NCBI GenBank assembly: GCA_030648795.1
Contig: JAUSHC010000071.1
Location: 1 to 36,797 of the forward strand
Direction: 5' to 3'
DNA length: 36,797 nt
DNA from: a bacterium
Lineage (GTDB): Bacteria; Patescibacteriota; Patescibacteriia; JACQSD01
Positions 17,401 through 25,449 of this stretch are shown piece after piece. Numbering within the stretch: position 1 is the first letter of the stretch; the number at the start of each line of letters is the position of its first letter. The notes under the pieces are model-generated. The model was not told the DNA's origin. It did no database searches and was given only the letters and a program-made list of their open reading frames with translations. A program made the position numbers and the translations under genes.

Positions 17401-17927
17401 CTGTCCCGTTGGATCCGCTCAATCGAAAAGAAGCACGCAGAAAGCAACCACTTTTACTTGCTGCAAAAAGTACCATGCACACGCTTGCACTCCCGCTTCT
17501 CATTGTGGGCTGGGCATCCAGCTGGCTGGTCATGCTCTTCGCCTATTCACCAACAAACCTTGCAATGACATTTATTTATCTGTTCTTCGCGATCATCCAT
17601 GTCGTGCTCTTGCCAAAGAAATTCCGCCCATGGGGCACGGTATTCTCCGCGAACTCTCTTGAACCCGTTCCGCTTGCCGTCATTTCGATCATTGATACAA
17701 AATTCAACCGCGTATTGAAGTCACGCCTCACCGACTACTCCGGCCGCTTCAACTTCTTGCCTCCGGCAGGCGAATACAAGTTGAGTGTCAAAAAAGAGGG
17801 CTTCGACTTCCCGTCGAAAACCAAACCCGAAACGCGTAAATTCCGCAACCTCTACTTCGGACAAAATATTATCGTGAAAAAAGAAAAGGCCATCGTCTCA
17901 ACCGACGTCCCAGTGGAGAAGAGATAA
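14427..17927 (+). CDS. Large surface-anchored protein: N-terminal TM, beta-propeller/BNR-like repeats, Pro-rich linker, Ig/FnIII-like domains, two carboxypeptidase-regulatory-like domains and TM helices
   Basis: Repeats such as GVAVGEGGTILEWNGSAWTLV and GIAVGEGGTILHWNGSFWSKK; PPPEKKKELPPPEPKEVEK; RPWGIVYDAITKEPIGLVIIRLFD...TDNEGRFGF and RPWGTVFSANSLEPVPLAVISIID...TDYSGRFNF. Confidence 0.85.
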   Translation: MKTKLQKKVRIIQRKKIAPKRVIKRSAPRTKKTVILQSESLSARVHQPRRTWRKPLSYFLNRLFNLDPYRDFGILDELIGGLFVFMFIATTITVIFGKEINTAWVDTNNADWQKGTKQYVEIVGSDIRLEGQGGGWMKHSTMIEKNITAITMLDASSGWAVGEEGTILRITLKDNEVTWQNFSGTTQDNLWGVAFADASFGFAVGDNGTILKWNGSSWTAMESETALSLLGIALPGRDNGVAVGEGGTILEWNGSAWTLVDPSPTDQFLSSVAIANDRVLVVGEAGAIITRDGASWSVMQQSLTTNNFLAVKIIPLSSDRFLGIAVGEGGTILHWNGSFWSKKKGSGPDLNSVAIINGSTAVAGGSDGAVARWDGSAWNTENVDTGESILSIAAPTSTIHVAVGSMGFVATYKGITYEKEGIYESATKDAGKEVVWDTIQWGKSGTTIRLQVAANNDNKTWDDTSFVGPDSTKESYYTNTNGEKISPSFGKKRYLRYRAFLTTSNTSTTPSLQAVTINSKEEITDEPPPEKKKELPPPEPKEVEKISPEIPPPPTPEKNLPAPEETKVDTEKSVTTTPTPGEAGVGVPTPTGVGTGSGGGTAQRVVSPQLVTPTTNALLQIEALAFQWEPTEATTSYMLQIDRTPSFSSPLVQTTVATTSYTNSTALPAGSYFWRVLPDITATSERRGDWSSAATFTLTDKPPLPKVASPTLSKPIGVDSNTVTLEGIAFPHATVRIIITSNIVEKTVVADENGAWRIDVDRSLFASGQHLAQAQIFTTEGQVTPAVAIGEFFIPFPPPPTKSAAVATARAIGVAATQVSDATKKAARKTVEETVVVAEKTEKIIQENKTETQVALGAAVPIVTIANPTVLPMLSNLHFLFFHFISGFLSLFGIKRKRRPWGIVYDAITKEPIGLVIIRLFDASSKKLLETQVTDNEGRFGFLVQPSSYTLEVVKQDFAYPSTLVTGKTDGDYEDTYHGEALATKEGVINVSVPLDPLNRKEARRKQPLLLAAKSTMHTLALPLLIVGWASSWLVMLFAYSPTNLAMTFIYLFFAIIHVVLLPKKFRPWGTVFSANSLEPVPLAVISIIDTKFNRVLKSRLTDYSGRFNFLPPAGEYKLSVKKEGFDFPSKTKPETRKFRNLYFGQNIIVKKEKAIVSTDVPVEKR

Positions 17928-17991
17928 AATACTTGCGTATTCCCTCCTTTTTTAAAGGAGGGTTAGGGAGGATTTAAAAAGATGCGCTTAT

Positions 17992-18020
17992 AAAATCCCG
18001 ATCATGATCGGGATTTTTTT
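17992..18020 (+). terminator. Rho-independent terminator
   Basis: AAATCCCGATCATGATCGGGATTTTTTT. Confidence 0.8.
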
Positions 18021-18108
18021 ATTGACATTTCTTTTATAAATATGCTTAAATAAAGTCTGCTGATCCATAACGGATTATGCAAAAAACACCACACCAAGGA
18101 GAAGTGCC

Positions 18109-18672
18109 ATGAAGAAGCTCCTGATCATCACCGTCGTGACCGTTGCTGGATGTCTACTTATTGGGCATACCATGCACATCATCAGGGCAAGTACCGAGTT
18201 CGGCAACACCGTGACTGCCCTCGAATCCGAGGTCAACGAGTACTACACCACGACCAGCGTGAAGGCCGCGGAAAAAACGCTCGAGCTCGCACGACCGTAC
18301 ATGGACCTCAAAGACCAGGGTCGGTTCGAACAGCGACTCGAAACGCTGAAAGAGCCGTGGGGAATGTCCCATGACTCCTCCTACGGATTCATCTGGGCTA
18401 TCATGGAAAATATGGAGAAGTGGGCTGTTCGACAGCTCAACGCTAAAGGAGAGGTGGTCATCAGCCGCGAAATGACCCGAGCAGCTCTAATCCAGGAGCC
18501 AGCATATCTAGAGATCCTTCAACTCATGGAGGCTCTCGAGAAAATGGAGAATTTCAGCGACAATCTCCGCTATGCCGACAACGATCGGCCCAAGTCAAAC
18601 AAGGAATTTGAGGTTGCCCGTGCCCGCTTCAGCGAGCAGAAGAAGGTCATCGAAGCCCTGCTCACTAAGTAA
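18109..18672 (+). CDS. Uncharacterised exported protein (possible lipoprotein)
   Basis: 187 aa, MKKLLIITVVTVAGCLLIG N-terminus (VAGC lipobox-like), SD AAGGAG, TTGACA upstream at 18022. Confidence 0.75.
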   Translation: MKKLLIITVVTVAGCLLIGHTMHIIRASTEFGNTVTALESEVNEYYTTTSVKAAEKTLELARPYMDLKDQGRFEQRLETLKEPWGMSHDSSYGFIWAIMENMEKWAVRQLNAKGEVVISREMTRAALIQEPAYLEILQLMEALEKMENFSDNLRYADNDRPKSNKEFEVARARFSEQKKVIEALLTK

Positions 18673-18733
18673 AGCATGGCGGGATGTGATGAATCTTTCT
18701 AAGACCGACGCGCCTCATTGCATCAGTACCACG

Positions 18734-18764
18734 GGTTCCGCACTACGGTGTCGGGACCTTTTTT
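18734..18764 (+). terminator. Rho-independent terminator of the exported protein gene
   Basis: GGTTCCG-cactacggtgt-CGGGACC-TTTTTTCTTTT. Confidence 0.7.
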
Positions 18765-18771
18765 CTTTTCC

Positions 18772-18804
18772 AAAAAAATACCTCGACCGAATGAACGATC
18801 GAGG
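18772..18804 (-). terminator. Rho-independent terminator of gpmI operon
   Basis: Minus: CCTCGATC-gttcattc-GGTCGAGG-TATTTTTTT. Confidence 0.75.
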
Positions 18805-18826
18805 CAGTGGAGCCGCCTCGCCCCTC

Positions 18827-20431
18827 CTACACCACCTGTTTCACCAGTGCCAAGTAGGGCACCAAGCTTTTGCCCGTCATTTCAGCGGGTTGTTTTATTC
18901 CGTAGAGATCCAAAATCGTCGGCGCAACGTCCGCAAGTAACCCAATCGGATTGATCATATTCTGCGCGGCAAAAAGCTCGTCCTCCGTCTTCTCACTTTT
19001 CAACGCCGCATCAATAAAAAAGAGCGGTACGGGATTTGTCGAATGCTCTTTATCAATTTCGCCCGTCACTTCATTCACCACCACCTCCGCATTGCCATGA
19101 TCTGCGGTGATCAAAACCTTTCCCTGTTTCGCAAGCGCCGCTTCCACCACGCGACCGATCGCCGTATCAACTGCCTCGACTGCCTGCACCGTCGCGGCAT
19201 AATTACCCGTATGCGCAACCATATCCGGATTCGCGTAATTCACAACATACAGCGCATACCCGCCTTCTTTAATTTTTGCCACAAGTTTATCCGTGACTCC
19301 TGCCGCGCTCATCTCCGGCTTTTCATCATAAGTCGCAACCGCGGGAGACGGCACAAGATCGCGCTCTTCTCCTTTAAACGCTTCTTCCTGTCCTCCATTT
19401 AAAAAATACGTCACATGCGCATATTTTTCCGTTTCCGCGATATGATACTGTTTCCACCCTTGTTCTGAAATAACGCGCGCTAGAGGCATTGTAATAAGCT
19501 CCGGCGCAAACGCAACATCCACCGGAAGCCCTTTTTCATATTCCATCATGGTCGTAAACTGCAGATCTTTGATTTTCTCTCCGCGATCAAAACTTTTCAT
19601 TTCGGGAAGCACAAACGCTTGTGCCAATTGTCGCGCACGATCCGGACGAAAATTAAAAAAGATAACACTGTCCCCCGCCTTGACAAGCCCGATCGGCTGG
19701 TCTTTTTTATCCACAATAACCGTCGGGATAATCATTTCATCCGTCACTTTTTTCTTATAAGATTCCTTAAGAAGCGCGAGGGGGTCACGCGCTTTTTCCC
19801 CCTCACCTTTCACCATCGCGTCATACATTTTTTTTGTCCGATCCCACACGTTATTGCGATCCATTGCATAATAGCGGCCGCCCACCGTTGCAATAGCCCC
19901 GAGCTTTGCCGTCTTCATAACTTCAGTCAATGTTGTGAGAAAACTCAAACCAACCGCGGGAGCAGTATCACGACCATCGGTGATCGCATGCACTTTCACG
20001 TTCGTAAACTTTTGTTCTTTGCACACGTACAACAGTGCGTGCAAATGTTCGAGGTGCGCATGGACGCCACCGTTCGATACCATACCAACAAGATGCAACG
20101 TCGAATCATTTTTGCGACAATGATCAACAGCTTTCAAAAACTTTTCATTTTTGAAAAAAGACTTATCCGCGATGGCAACGCTAATACGTGGCAAGCTTTG
20201 ATAAATCACTTTCCCCGCGCCAATATTCAAATGCCCCACCTCGGAATTTCCCATTTCACCAAATGATAAACCAACGTACTGCTCCGCGGCATTGAGTGAC
20301 GCGTACGGATAATTTTTAATGAGTCCGTCGATGACCGGCTTTGAAGCATTCGCAATCGGATTCTTCTCCGGGTTCGCATAGAGCCCGTAGCCGTCAACAA
20401 CAATCAAAACGATTGGATTCGGTTGTTTCAT
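18827..20431 (-). CDS. gpmI: 2,3-bisphosphoglycerate-independent phosphoglycerate mutase
   Basis: PIVLIVVDGYGL, GEMGNSEVGHLNIGAGKVIYQ, HAITDGRDTAP, GRYYAMDRNNVWDRTKKMYDAM, ITADHGNAE. Confidence 0.96.
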   Translation of the reverse strand: MKQPNPIVLIVVDGYGLYANPEKNPIANASKPVIDGLIKNYPYASLNAAEQYVGLSFGEMGNSEVGHLNIGAGKVIYQSLPRISVAIADKSFFKNEKFLKAVDHCRKNDSTLHLVGMVSNGGVHAHLEHLHALLYVCKEQKFTNVKVHAITDGRDTAPAVGLSFLTTLTEVMKTAKLGAIATVGGRYYAMDRNNVWDRTKKMYDAMVKGEGEKARDPLALLKESYKKKVTDEMIIPTVIVDKKDQPIGLVKAGDSVIFFNFRPDRARQLAQAFVLPEMKSFDRGEKIKDLQFTTMMEYEKGLPVDVAFAPELITMPLARVISEQGWKQYHIAETEKYAHVTYFLNGGQEEAFKGEERDLVPSPAVATYDEKPEMSAAGVTDKLVAKIKEGGYALYVVNYANPDMVAHTGNYAATVQAVEAVDTAIGRVVEAALAKQGKVLITADHGNAEVVVNEVTGEIDKEHSTNPVPLFFIDAALKSEKTEDELFAAQNMINPIGLLADVAPTILDLYGIKQPAEMTGKSLVPYLALVKQVV

Positions 20432-21060
20432 TTGAGTGCTTTTTTTATCTGTGTTGCTGTAATCGGACCTTTCCTTAATAATCGCACACTTTTACCTATA
20501 CAATCAACTACGGTGGATGCGGAACGTTTTGGAAGTAGACCGGCATCAATCAAAAGATCAGGACGTGCATGTCGCTTCTCGAAGACTGCAATAATCTTTT
20601 TTGGATCATACAACGAGGGCTCATTCGCAAGATTTGCGGATGTTGCAGTAATAGGCTTTCCATACATGCGTACGAGCGCACGCGCAAACGGATGCGAAGA
20701 AACACGAATACCTACGGTGCCATCCGCGCGAGCACATGGAAATTTCGCACCAATCTTTGGAGAAACACGAAGAGTGAGTGCTCCGGGCAAAAATGCGTTC
20801 CAAAGACGTTCCGCATCTTGAGAAAAAAACGCGTATTGTTTTGCCATTACTTTACTCGCCATCAAAACCGAAAGGGGCTTCCCTTCCTCACGCCCTTTGA
20901 TACGAAAAATTTTTGCAACAGCACCGCTTTTTGTACTGTCAACGCCAATGCCATACGACGTCTCCGTCGGATATACAACAACCCCGCCTCGACGCAATAG
21001 ACGAACACTCTCTTTCAACACTTCCTTCCAATTTTTTTCCGATAAAACAATATGCTTCAT
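20428..21060 (-). CDS. tsaC: L-threonylcarbamoyladenylate synthase (TsaC/Sua5/YwlC)
   Basis: GGVVVYPTETSYGIGVDS, IKGREEGKPLSVL, PITATSANLANEPSLYDPK; 4-nt overlap with gpmI. Confidence 0.93.
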   Translation of the reverse strand: MKHIVLSEKNWKEVLKESVRLLRRGGVVVYPTETSYGIGVDSTKSGAVAKIFRIKGREEGKPLSVLMASKVMAKQYAFFSQDAERLWNAFLPGALTLRVSPKIGAKFPCARADGTVGIRVSSHPFARALVRMYGKPITATSANLANEPSLYDPKKIIAVFEKRHARPDLLIDAGLLPKRSASTVVDCIGKSVRLLRKGPITATQIKKALK

Positions 21061-23750
21061 GCTTCATGCTCCACAATATGCAACCGACGCTGCAAATACT
21101 TCGTTACTTCAAGTGCAACAGAAACGCTTGCCGCGAGCCCACCGGCGATCATCCACTCTGTAAGCGAAAGGGTTCGTGTGCCAAAAATCGCATGAAAAAA
21201 AGGAACATGCACGATTGCAATAAGTAAAAATAATTCCCAAAGAATCGCGGCGTTAAGCCAACGATTCGCAAAGGTTCGATGCAGAACCGAGAGACGATCA
21301 GAACGAAAATTATACGCTTTAAAAAATTGAATAAGCGTAAGAGAAACGAACGTCATTGTCATCGCATGGTTAATATCTCCATATGTTGTGAGCACCCATG
21401 TAAAAATCCCCACATTAACCGCCGTAGACCATAGTCCACCAACCATCATGAGCGTAACTACCGGTCGAGTAAAAATACCTTTGTTTCGATCGCGTGGCGG
21501 ACGATCCATAAGATCATCTTCGGGCGGATCCATCGCAAGCGCGAGCGCGGGCAACCCATCGGTTGCAAGATTCACATACAAAATTTGTACTGCGGAAAGT
21601 GGGAGTGGTAACCCAAGAAGCGCCGTGCCAGCCATAAGCCCGATTTCTCCGATATTCGATGAAAGAAGATACATGAGATATTTTTTGATGTTGGAAAAAA
21701 TACCCCTCCCCTCCTCCACCGCCGCGACAATAGACGCAAAATTATCGTCGGTGAGTGTCATTGCTGCCGCTTCTCTCGTGACATCGGTTCCGGTAATACC
21801 CATCGCAATACCAATATCCGCCTTTTTGAGTGCCGGTGCATCATTCACACCATCTCCTGTCATGGCAACAATCTTCCCTCGTTGCTGTAATGCCGTCACT
21901 ACACGCAATTTATGCGCTGGCGATACACGCGCATATACTTCAATGGTCATAATGGTGCTCGCAAAATCCGAATCATTCATCGCGTCAAGTTCAACGCCCG
22001 TTACCACCTTCCCTTTTTGCAAAATACCCAGCTCGCGAGCGATTGCCTCTGCAGTAATAGGATGATCTCCCGTAATCATCACCACCTTAATCCCCGCCTG
22101 CTGACATCGCTCCACCGCCGCTTTCGCTTCAACGCGAGGCGGATCCATCATCCCGACCAATCCGAGAAATGTCATATCCTGTTCCGCTGTTTTCAATTCT
22201 GCGTTCGATTTTTCCGCAATCGCCAGTACACGAAGTGCCCCACCGGCAATATTCTTTTCGGCTTTCAAAATCGCCTCACGGTCCTTTTCGGTAAGCGGAA
22301 CAATTCCCTTTTCTGTTCGTAGTCGTGTGCATGTCGCAAGAATCATTTCCGGCGCCCCTTTCGCATACGCAATCACCCCATCTTTTACCGTATGCAATGT
22401 CGTCATGCGTTTTGTTTCTGCGCTGAATGGAATTTCCTGCACACGCGGGAATTGATTGTCAAGATCACCCTTATGCAACCCCGCTTTCGCCGCAACAACA
22501 ACAAGCGCTCCTTCCGTTGGATCCCCTTTCATGTGCCAAAGACCATCCGATTCATGTTGCTGCAGGTGCGCATCAGAGGCAAGCGATCCTGCGCGGAGTA
22601 ACTGGATGAGTGGCTCGAATGGATCAATCGCAACACCGTCGCGAGAAAAATGACCGCGTGGATCATACCCGGAGCCGGAGACATCCAACATGTGTCCCGC
22701 AACATAGACTTTTCGCACGGTCATCTCATCTTTTGTAAGTGTCCCCGTTTTATCAGAACAAATCACTGATGTACTTCCCAGTGTTTCAACCGCAGATAAT
22801 CGTCGCACCAACGCATGCCGCTTCACCATTCGCTGTACGCCAAACGCAAGTGAGATTGTGACAACAGCGGGTAATGCCTCGGGGACCACCGCGACAGCAA
22901 GTGCAATGCCGAAAATAAACATTTCAATAAACGATTGTCCGCGAGCAACACCAACTGCAACAATGATCGCGACAATCACCAGTGCCACTCGCGCAAGCAC
23001 GTGTCCCAAACGGTTAAGATTCTTCTGCAGTGGCGTAAGCTCTGTTTTGACGTGTTGAAGCATTGTCGCAATGGAACCGAATTCAGTACGCATACCGGTC
23101 GCCGTTGTTACTGCTCTTCCACGCCCATAGCTTACGATTGTTCCCGCATACACCATGTTCTTTCGATCAGCAACCGCTGCAGTATCCTTGCGAATGATTT
23201 CCGTATGCTTTTCGACGGATACGGATTCGCCAGTAAGCACTCCTTCGTCCGCTTTTAAATTCACCACTTCAATCATACGTGCGTCTGCGGGAACTTTATC
23301 GCCCGCTTTTAACAACAACACGTCTCCCGGAACAACATCATGCGCGAAAATTTCTTCCTCTTCTCCGTCACGCAATACCGTCGCCATCGGCGCCGCCATT
23401 TTTCGCAACGCTTCAATCGCTTTCTCCGCGCGATATTCTTGTAAAAATCCAAGGATTACTGCAAACAATACGATCACCGCAATGGCAATCGCTTCAATGC
23501 TGTGCCCCAAAAAAAATGAAAGTGTCGTTGCAATGAGCAAAATAACGACAAGCACATTTTTGAATTGTCCGACAAAGAGCTCCAATGCGCTTGTACGCGT
23601 TCCCGCACGAAGTTCATTTCTGCCAAATTCGGAAAGTCGTCTGCCCGCCTCTTCACTCGAAAGTCCGTGCGGATCAGAACCCACATGCGTAAATACATCC
23701 TCGATTGAAGATGTATGCCATAAAAATGGTGTTGCAATTATTGGCTTCAT
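21057..23750 (-). CDS. P-type cation-transporting ATPase, Ca2+/SERCA-like
   Basis: CSDKTGTLTKDEMTV, KGDPTEGALVV, MITGDHPITAEAIA, AMTGDGVNDAPALKKADIGIAMG, PEALPAVVTISLA; 4-nt overlap with tsaC. Confidence 0.95.
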   Translation of the reverse strand: MKPIIATPFLWHTSSIEDVFTHVGSDPHGLSSEEAGRRLSEFGRNELRAGTRTSALELFVGQFKNVLVVILLIATTLSFFLGHSIEAIAIAVIVLFAVILGFLQEYRAEKAIEALRKMAAPMATVLRDGEEEEIFAHDVVPGDVLLLKAGDKVPADARMIEVVNLKADEGVLTGESVSVEKHTEIIRKDTAAVADRKNMVYAGTIVSYGRGRAVTTATGMRTEFGSIATMLQHVKTELTPLQKNLNRLGHVLARVALVIVAIIVAVGVARGQSFIEMFIFGIALAVAVVPEALPAVVTISLAFGVQRMVKRHALVRRLSAVETLGSTSVICSDKTGTLTKDEMTVRKVYVAGHMLDVSGSGYDPRGHFSRDGVAIDPFEPLIQLLRAGSLASDAHLQQHESDGLWHMKGDPTEGALVVVAAKAGLHKGDLDNQFPRVQEIPFSAETKRMTTLHTVKDGVIAYAKGAPEMILATCTRLRTEKGIVPLTEKDREAILKAEKNIAGGALRVLAIAEKSNAELKTAEQDMTFLGLVGMMDPPRVEAKAAVERCQQAGIKVVMITGDHPITAEAIARELGILQKGKVVTGVELDAMNDSDFASTIMTIEVYARVSPAHKLRVVTALQQRGKIVAMTGDGVNDAPALKKADIGIAMGITGTDVTREAAAMTLTDDNFASIVAAVEEGRGIFSNIKKYLMYLLSSNIGEIGLMAGTALLGLPLPLSAVQILYVNLATDGLPALALAMDPPEDDLMDRPPRDRNKGIFTRPVVTLMMVGGLWSTAVNVGIFTWVLTTYGDINHAMTMTFVSLTLIQFFKAYNFRSDRLSVLHRTFANRWLNAAILWELFLLIAIVHVPFFHAIFGTRTLSLTEWMIAGGLAASVSVALEVTKYLQRRLHIVEHEA

Positions 23751-23767
23751 AACTCAATAGGTTCGAC

Positions 23768-24409
23768 TTATTTTTTGGTATTGATTTGAAAAATAAAACG
23801 GATAGTCGTTCCGGTGGGCTCACTATGCTTCACATCTTCTTTTCTAACCGTTTTTATTTCCATCGTTCCTCCCAATTGATGCATGCTCTCACGAGTAGAA
23901 ATTAAACCCAGCCCACCTCCACGCCCTTCAGCTTTCGTTGAAACTTTTTTTGCGCCTTGTGCTAATCCATCCAGAATATGCTGTGGTATTCCATCTCCAT
24001 CATCTTTAACCTCGATAATCAATTCATTACCTTGCTTATAAGCATTGATAATAATGTTTGGTGTTTCTCCTAAGACAAAATCTTCTCGTCCTTGTGCTGC
24101 ATTATCAATAACATTAGATAAGGACACTGCAAGTGTTTCTGTCCATGCTTTCTGCAAATTGCCCAACTTTATAGCTTCACGTTGATGCGTCCGCAATCCA
24201 CCATCAGGTAGTGTTCTTAATTGCTGATCAAAAATAGTAAGGTCTGGAGCTATATTCATAGTAAACCGAGTATTCCATCGCTCCTGCCTTTGTATCATTC
24301 TTTTTCCGTTTGGATCAAGAATCTCGCGGAGATCTACATCTGCAATATTATAAATCTTCTCATCTCTAACATCATTCTTTGATTGTTCAAATAATTGCTC
24401 GTTTTTCAT
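23768..24409 (-). CDS. HATPase_c (histidine kinase-like ATPase) protein
   Basis: SLSNVIDNAAQG (N box), IIEVKDDGDGIPQHI (G1), GRGGGLGLISTRESMHQLGGTMEI (G2). No transmembrane or receiver domain. Confidence 0.8.
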   Translation of the reverse strand: MKNEQLFEQSKNDVRDEKIYNIADVDLREILDPNGKRMIQRQERWNTRFTMNIAPDLTIFDQQLRTLPDGGLRTHQREAIKLGNLQKAWTETLAVSLSNVIDNAAQGREDFVLGETPNIIINAYKQGNELIIEVKDDGDGIPQHILDGLAQGAKKVSTKAEGRGGGLGLISTRESMHQLGGTMEIKTVRKEDVKHSEPTGTTIRFIFQINTKK

Positions 24410-24535
24410 ATGTAAATCATACCACAAAAACCCTTGCCTTGCACTTCTTCTTCTGGTACAATAAAAAACATCGTTTAGAGTACAATAGGATTGGAGAGGA
24501 GAAACAATACTTTAAAAAAAATTTGTCCAAACCTG

Positions 24536-24608
24536 GGGTCGGTAGCTCAGCTGGTAGAGCAGTGCCCTTTTAAGGCAATGGTCCCGGGTTCGATCCCCGG
24601 CCGACCCA
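24536..24608 (+). tRNA. tRNA-Lys(UUU)
   Basis: GGGTCGG...CCGACCC acceptor, D arm AGCTCAGCTGGTAGAGC, anticodon loop CTTTTAA, CCGGGTTCGATCCCCGG T arm. Confidence 0.95.
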
Positions 24609-24692
24609 AGGTTTGGACAAATTATCGGTACCCGCCAATAGCTTCGCAATTTGGCGGGCCCGCCTGAATGGCCGCGGAGGCCTTTCGGCGGG

Positions 24693-24732
24693 GAGCAGTG
24701 CCCTTTTAAGGCAATGGTCCCGGGTTCGATCC
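24693..24732 (+). pseudogene. Partial tRNA-Lys copy (anticodon arm to T loop, 40 bp exact duplicate)
   Basis: GAGCAGTGCCCTTTTAAGGCAATGGTCCCGGGTTCGATCC identical to 24557-24596; acceptor and D arm replaced by GC-rich palindrome sequence. Confidence 0.8.
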
Positions 24733-24796
24733 TCCCGCCACTACTACTCAGTCTCAATGAAGGCGGGACCCCGTCGTAGGCGGTGGCCGGCCGACT

Positions 24797-24969
24797 CATA
24801 ACAAAACATCTCACCTTGTGTGGGATGTTTTGTTATGAACCCGACCCCGCTCCGACCTCGGTCGGAGCGGGGTATCTGGGCGGGTACGTTATGAGAGGAG
24901 GTCCGATCGCGATCGGACCAGTATTCATTGCAATCGGTTGCCCTTCATCCTCGCGGCAAGCCGCGAGGT
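24797..24969. repeat. Array of four consecutive palindromes downstream of tRNA-Lys
   Basis: CATAACAAAACATC...GATGTTTTGTTATG; CCCCGCTCCGACCTCGGTCGGAGCGGGG; GGTCCGATCGCGATCGGACC; CCTCGCGG-CAAG-CCGCGAGG. Confidence 0.8.
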
Positions 24970-24989
24970 ATTCGGGTATACATAATAAA

Positions 24990-25022
24990 CAAAAACCCCC
25001 GTGTGTAGTACACGAGGGTGAA
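24990..25022 (-). terminator. Rho-independent terminator of the 61-aa gene
   Basis: Minus: CCCTCGTGT-actac-ACACGGGGG-TTTTTGTTT. Confidence 0.75.
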
Positions 25023-25031
25023 CCTTGAACC

Positions 25032-25217
25032 TTATCCAACCATAGGAGTCGTCGTGGCGTACTGCCGCAAAAACTCCCGCGGCGCGCCGGCGAGCTGACG
25101 ATCGAGTTCGGCGATGTTCCGCCGAATGATAGGCTTCTCTCTCGGCAAACACGTATGCAGCTCGTGTAGAAGCGAAAACTTCGCCTTAAGCAAAGTCTCG
25201 TACTGTTCGTAGCTCAT
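25032..25217 (-). CDS. Uncharacterised 61-aa protein
   Basis: MSYEQYETLLKAKFSLLHELHTCLPREKPIIRRNIAELDRQLAGAPREFLRQYATTTPMVG; SD TAGGAGG; promoter TTGACA-N17-TATGAT (25316-25288, minus); own terminator. Confidence 0.75.
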   Translation of the reverse strand: MSYEQYETLLKAKFSLLHELHTCLPREKPIIRRNIAELDRQLAGAPREFLRQYATTTPMVG

Positions 25218-25287
25218 TGGGAATCCTCCTAAGAATTCACGTTGAATCAGAATGAAACCAATGTATTTCTTTTTGAAACAACAGAGC

Positions 25288-25316
25288 ATCATAGCATAGA
25301 TCCCCGCTCCTGTCAA
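25288..25316 (-). promoter_or_regulatory. Consensus sigma70-type promoter
   Basis: Minus: TTGACA-N17-TATGAT upstream of the 61-aa gene. Confidence 0.7.
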
Positions 25317-25449
25317 TACAGTAACCCTGTATTAACTGCACTCGCTCGGGATAGCAAACTTCATTTGCTCTCCTCTCGCTCGCTTGTCAATAACATGTGC
25401 GGAACATTCACTTGCGCGACAATAGATGAGAGGGTAAGCTAAAAGAACT

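Noticed and set aside
17938-17975. CCCTCCTTTTTTAAAGGAGGGTTAGGGAGG treated as an SD or new gene start
   Set aside because: It is a palindromic dispersed-type repeat next to a terminator with no ATG at proper spacing.
24640-24760. A second complete tRNA gene
   Set aside because: Only the anticodon arm to T loop matches tRNA-Lys; no D arm at normal spacing and the T stem is disrupted.
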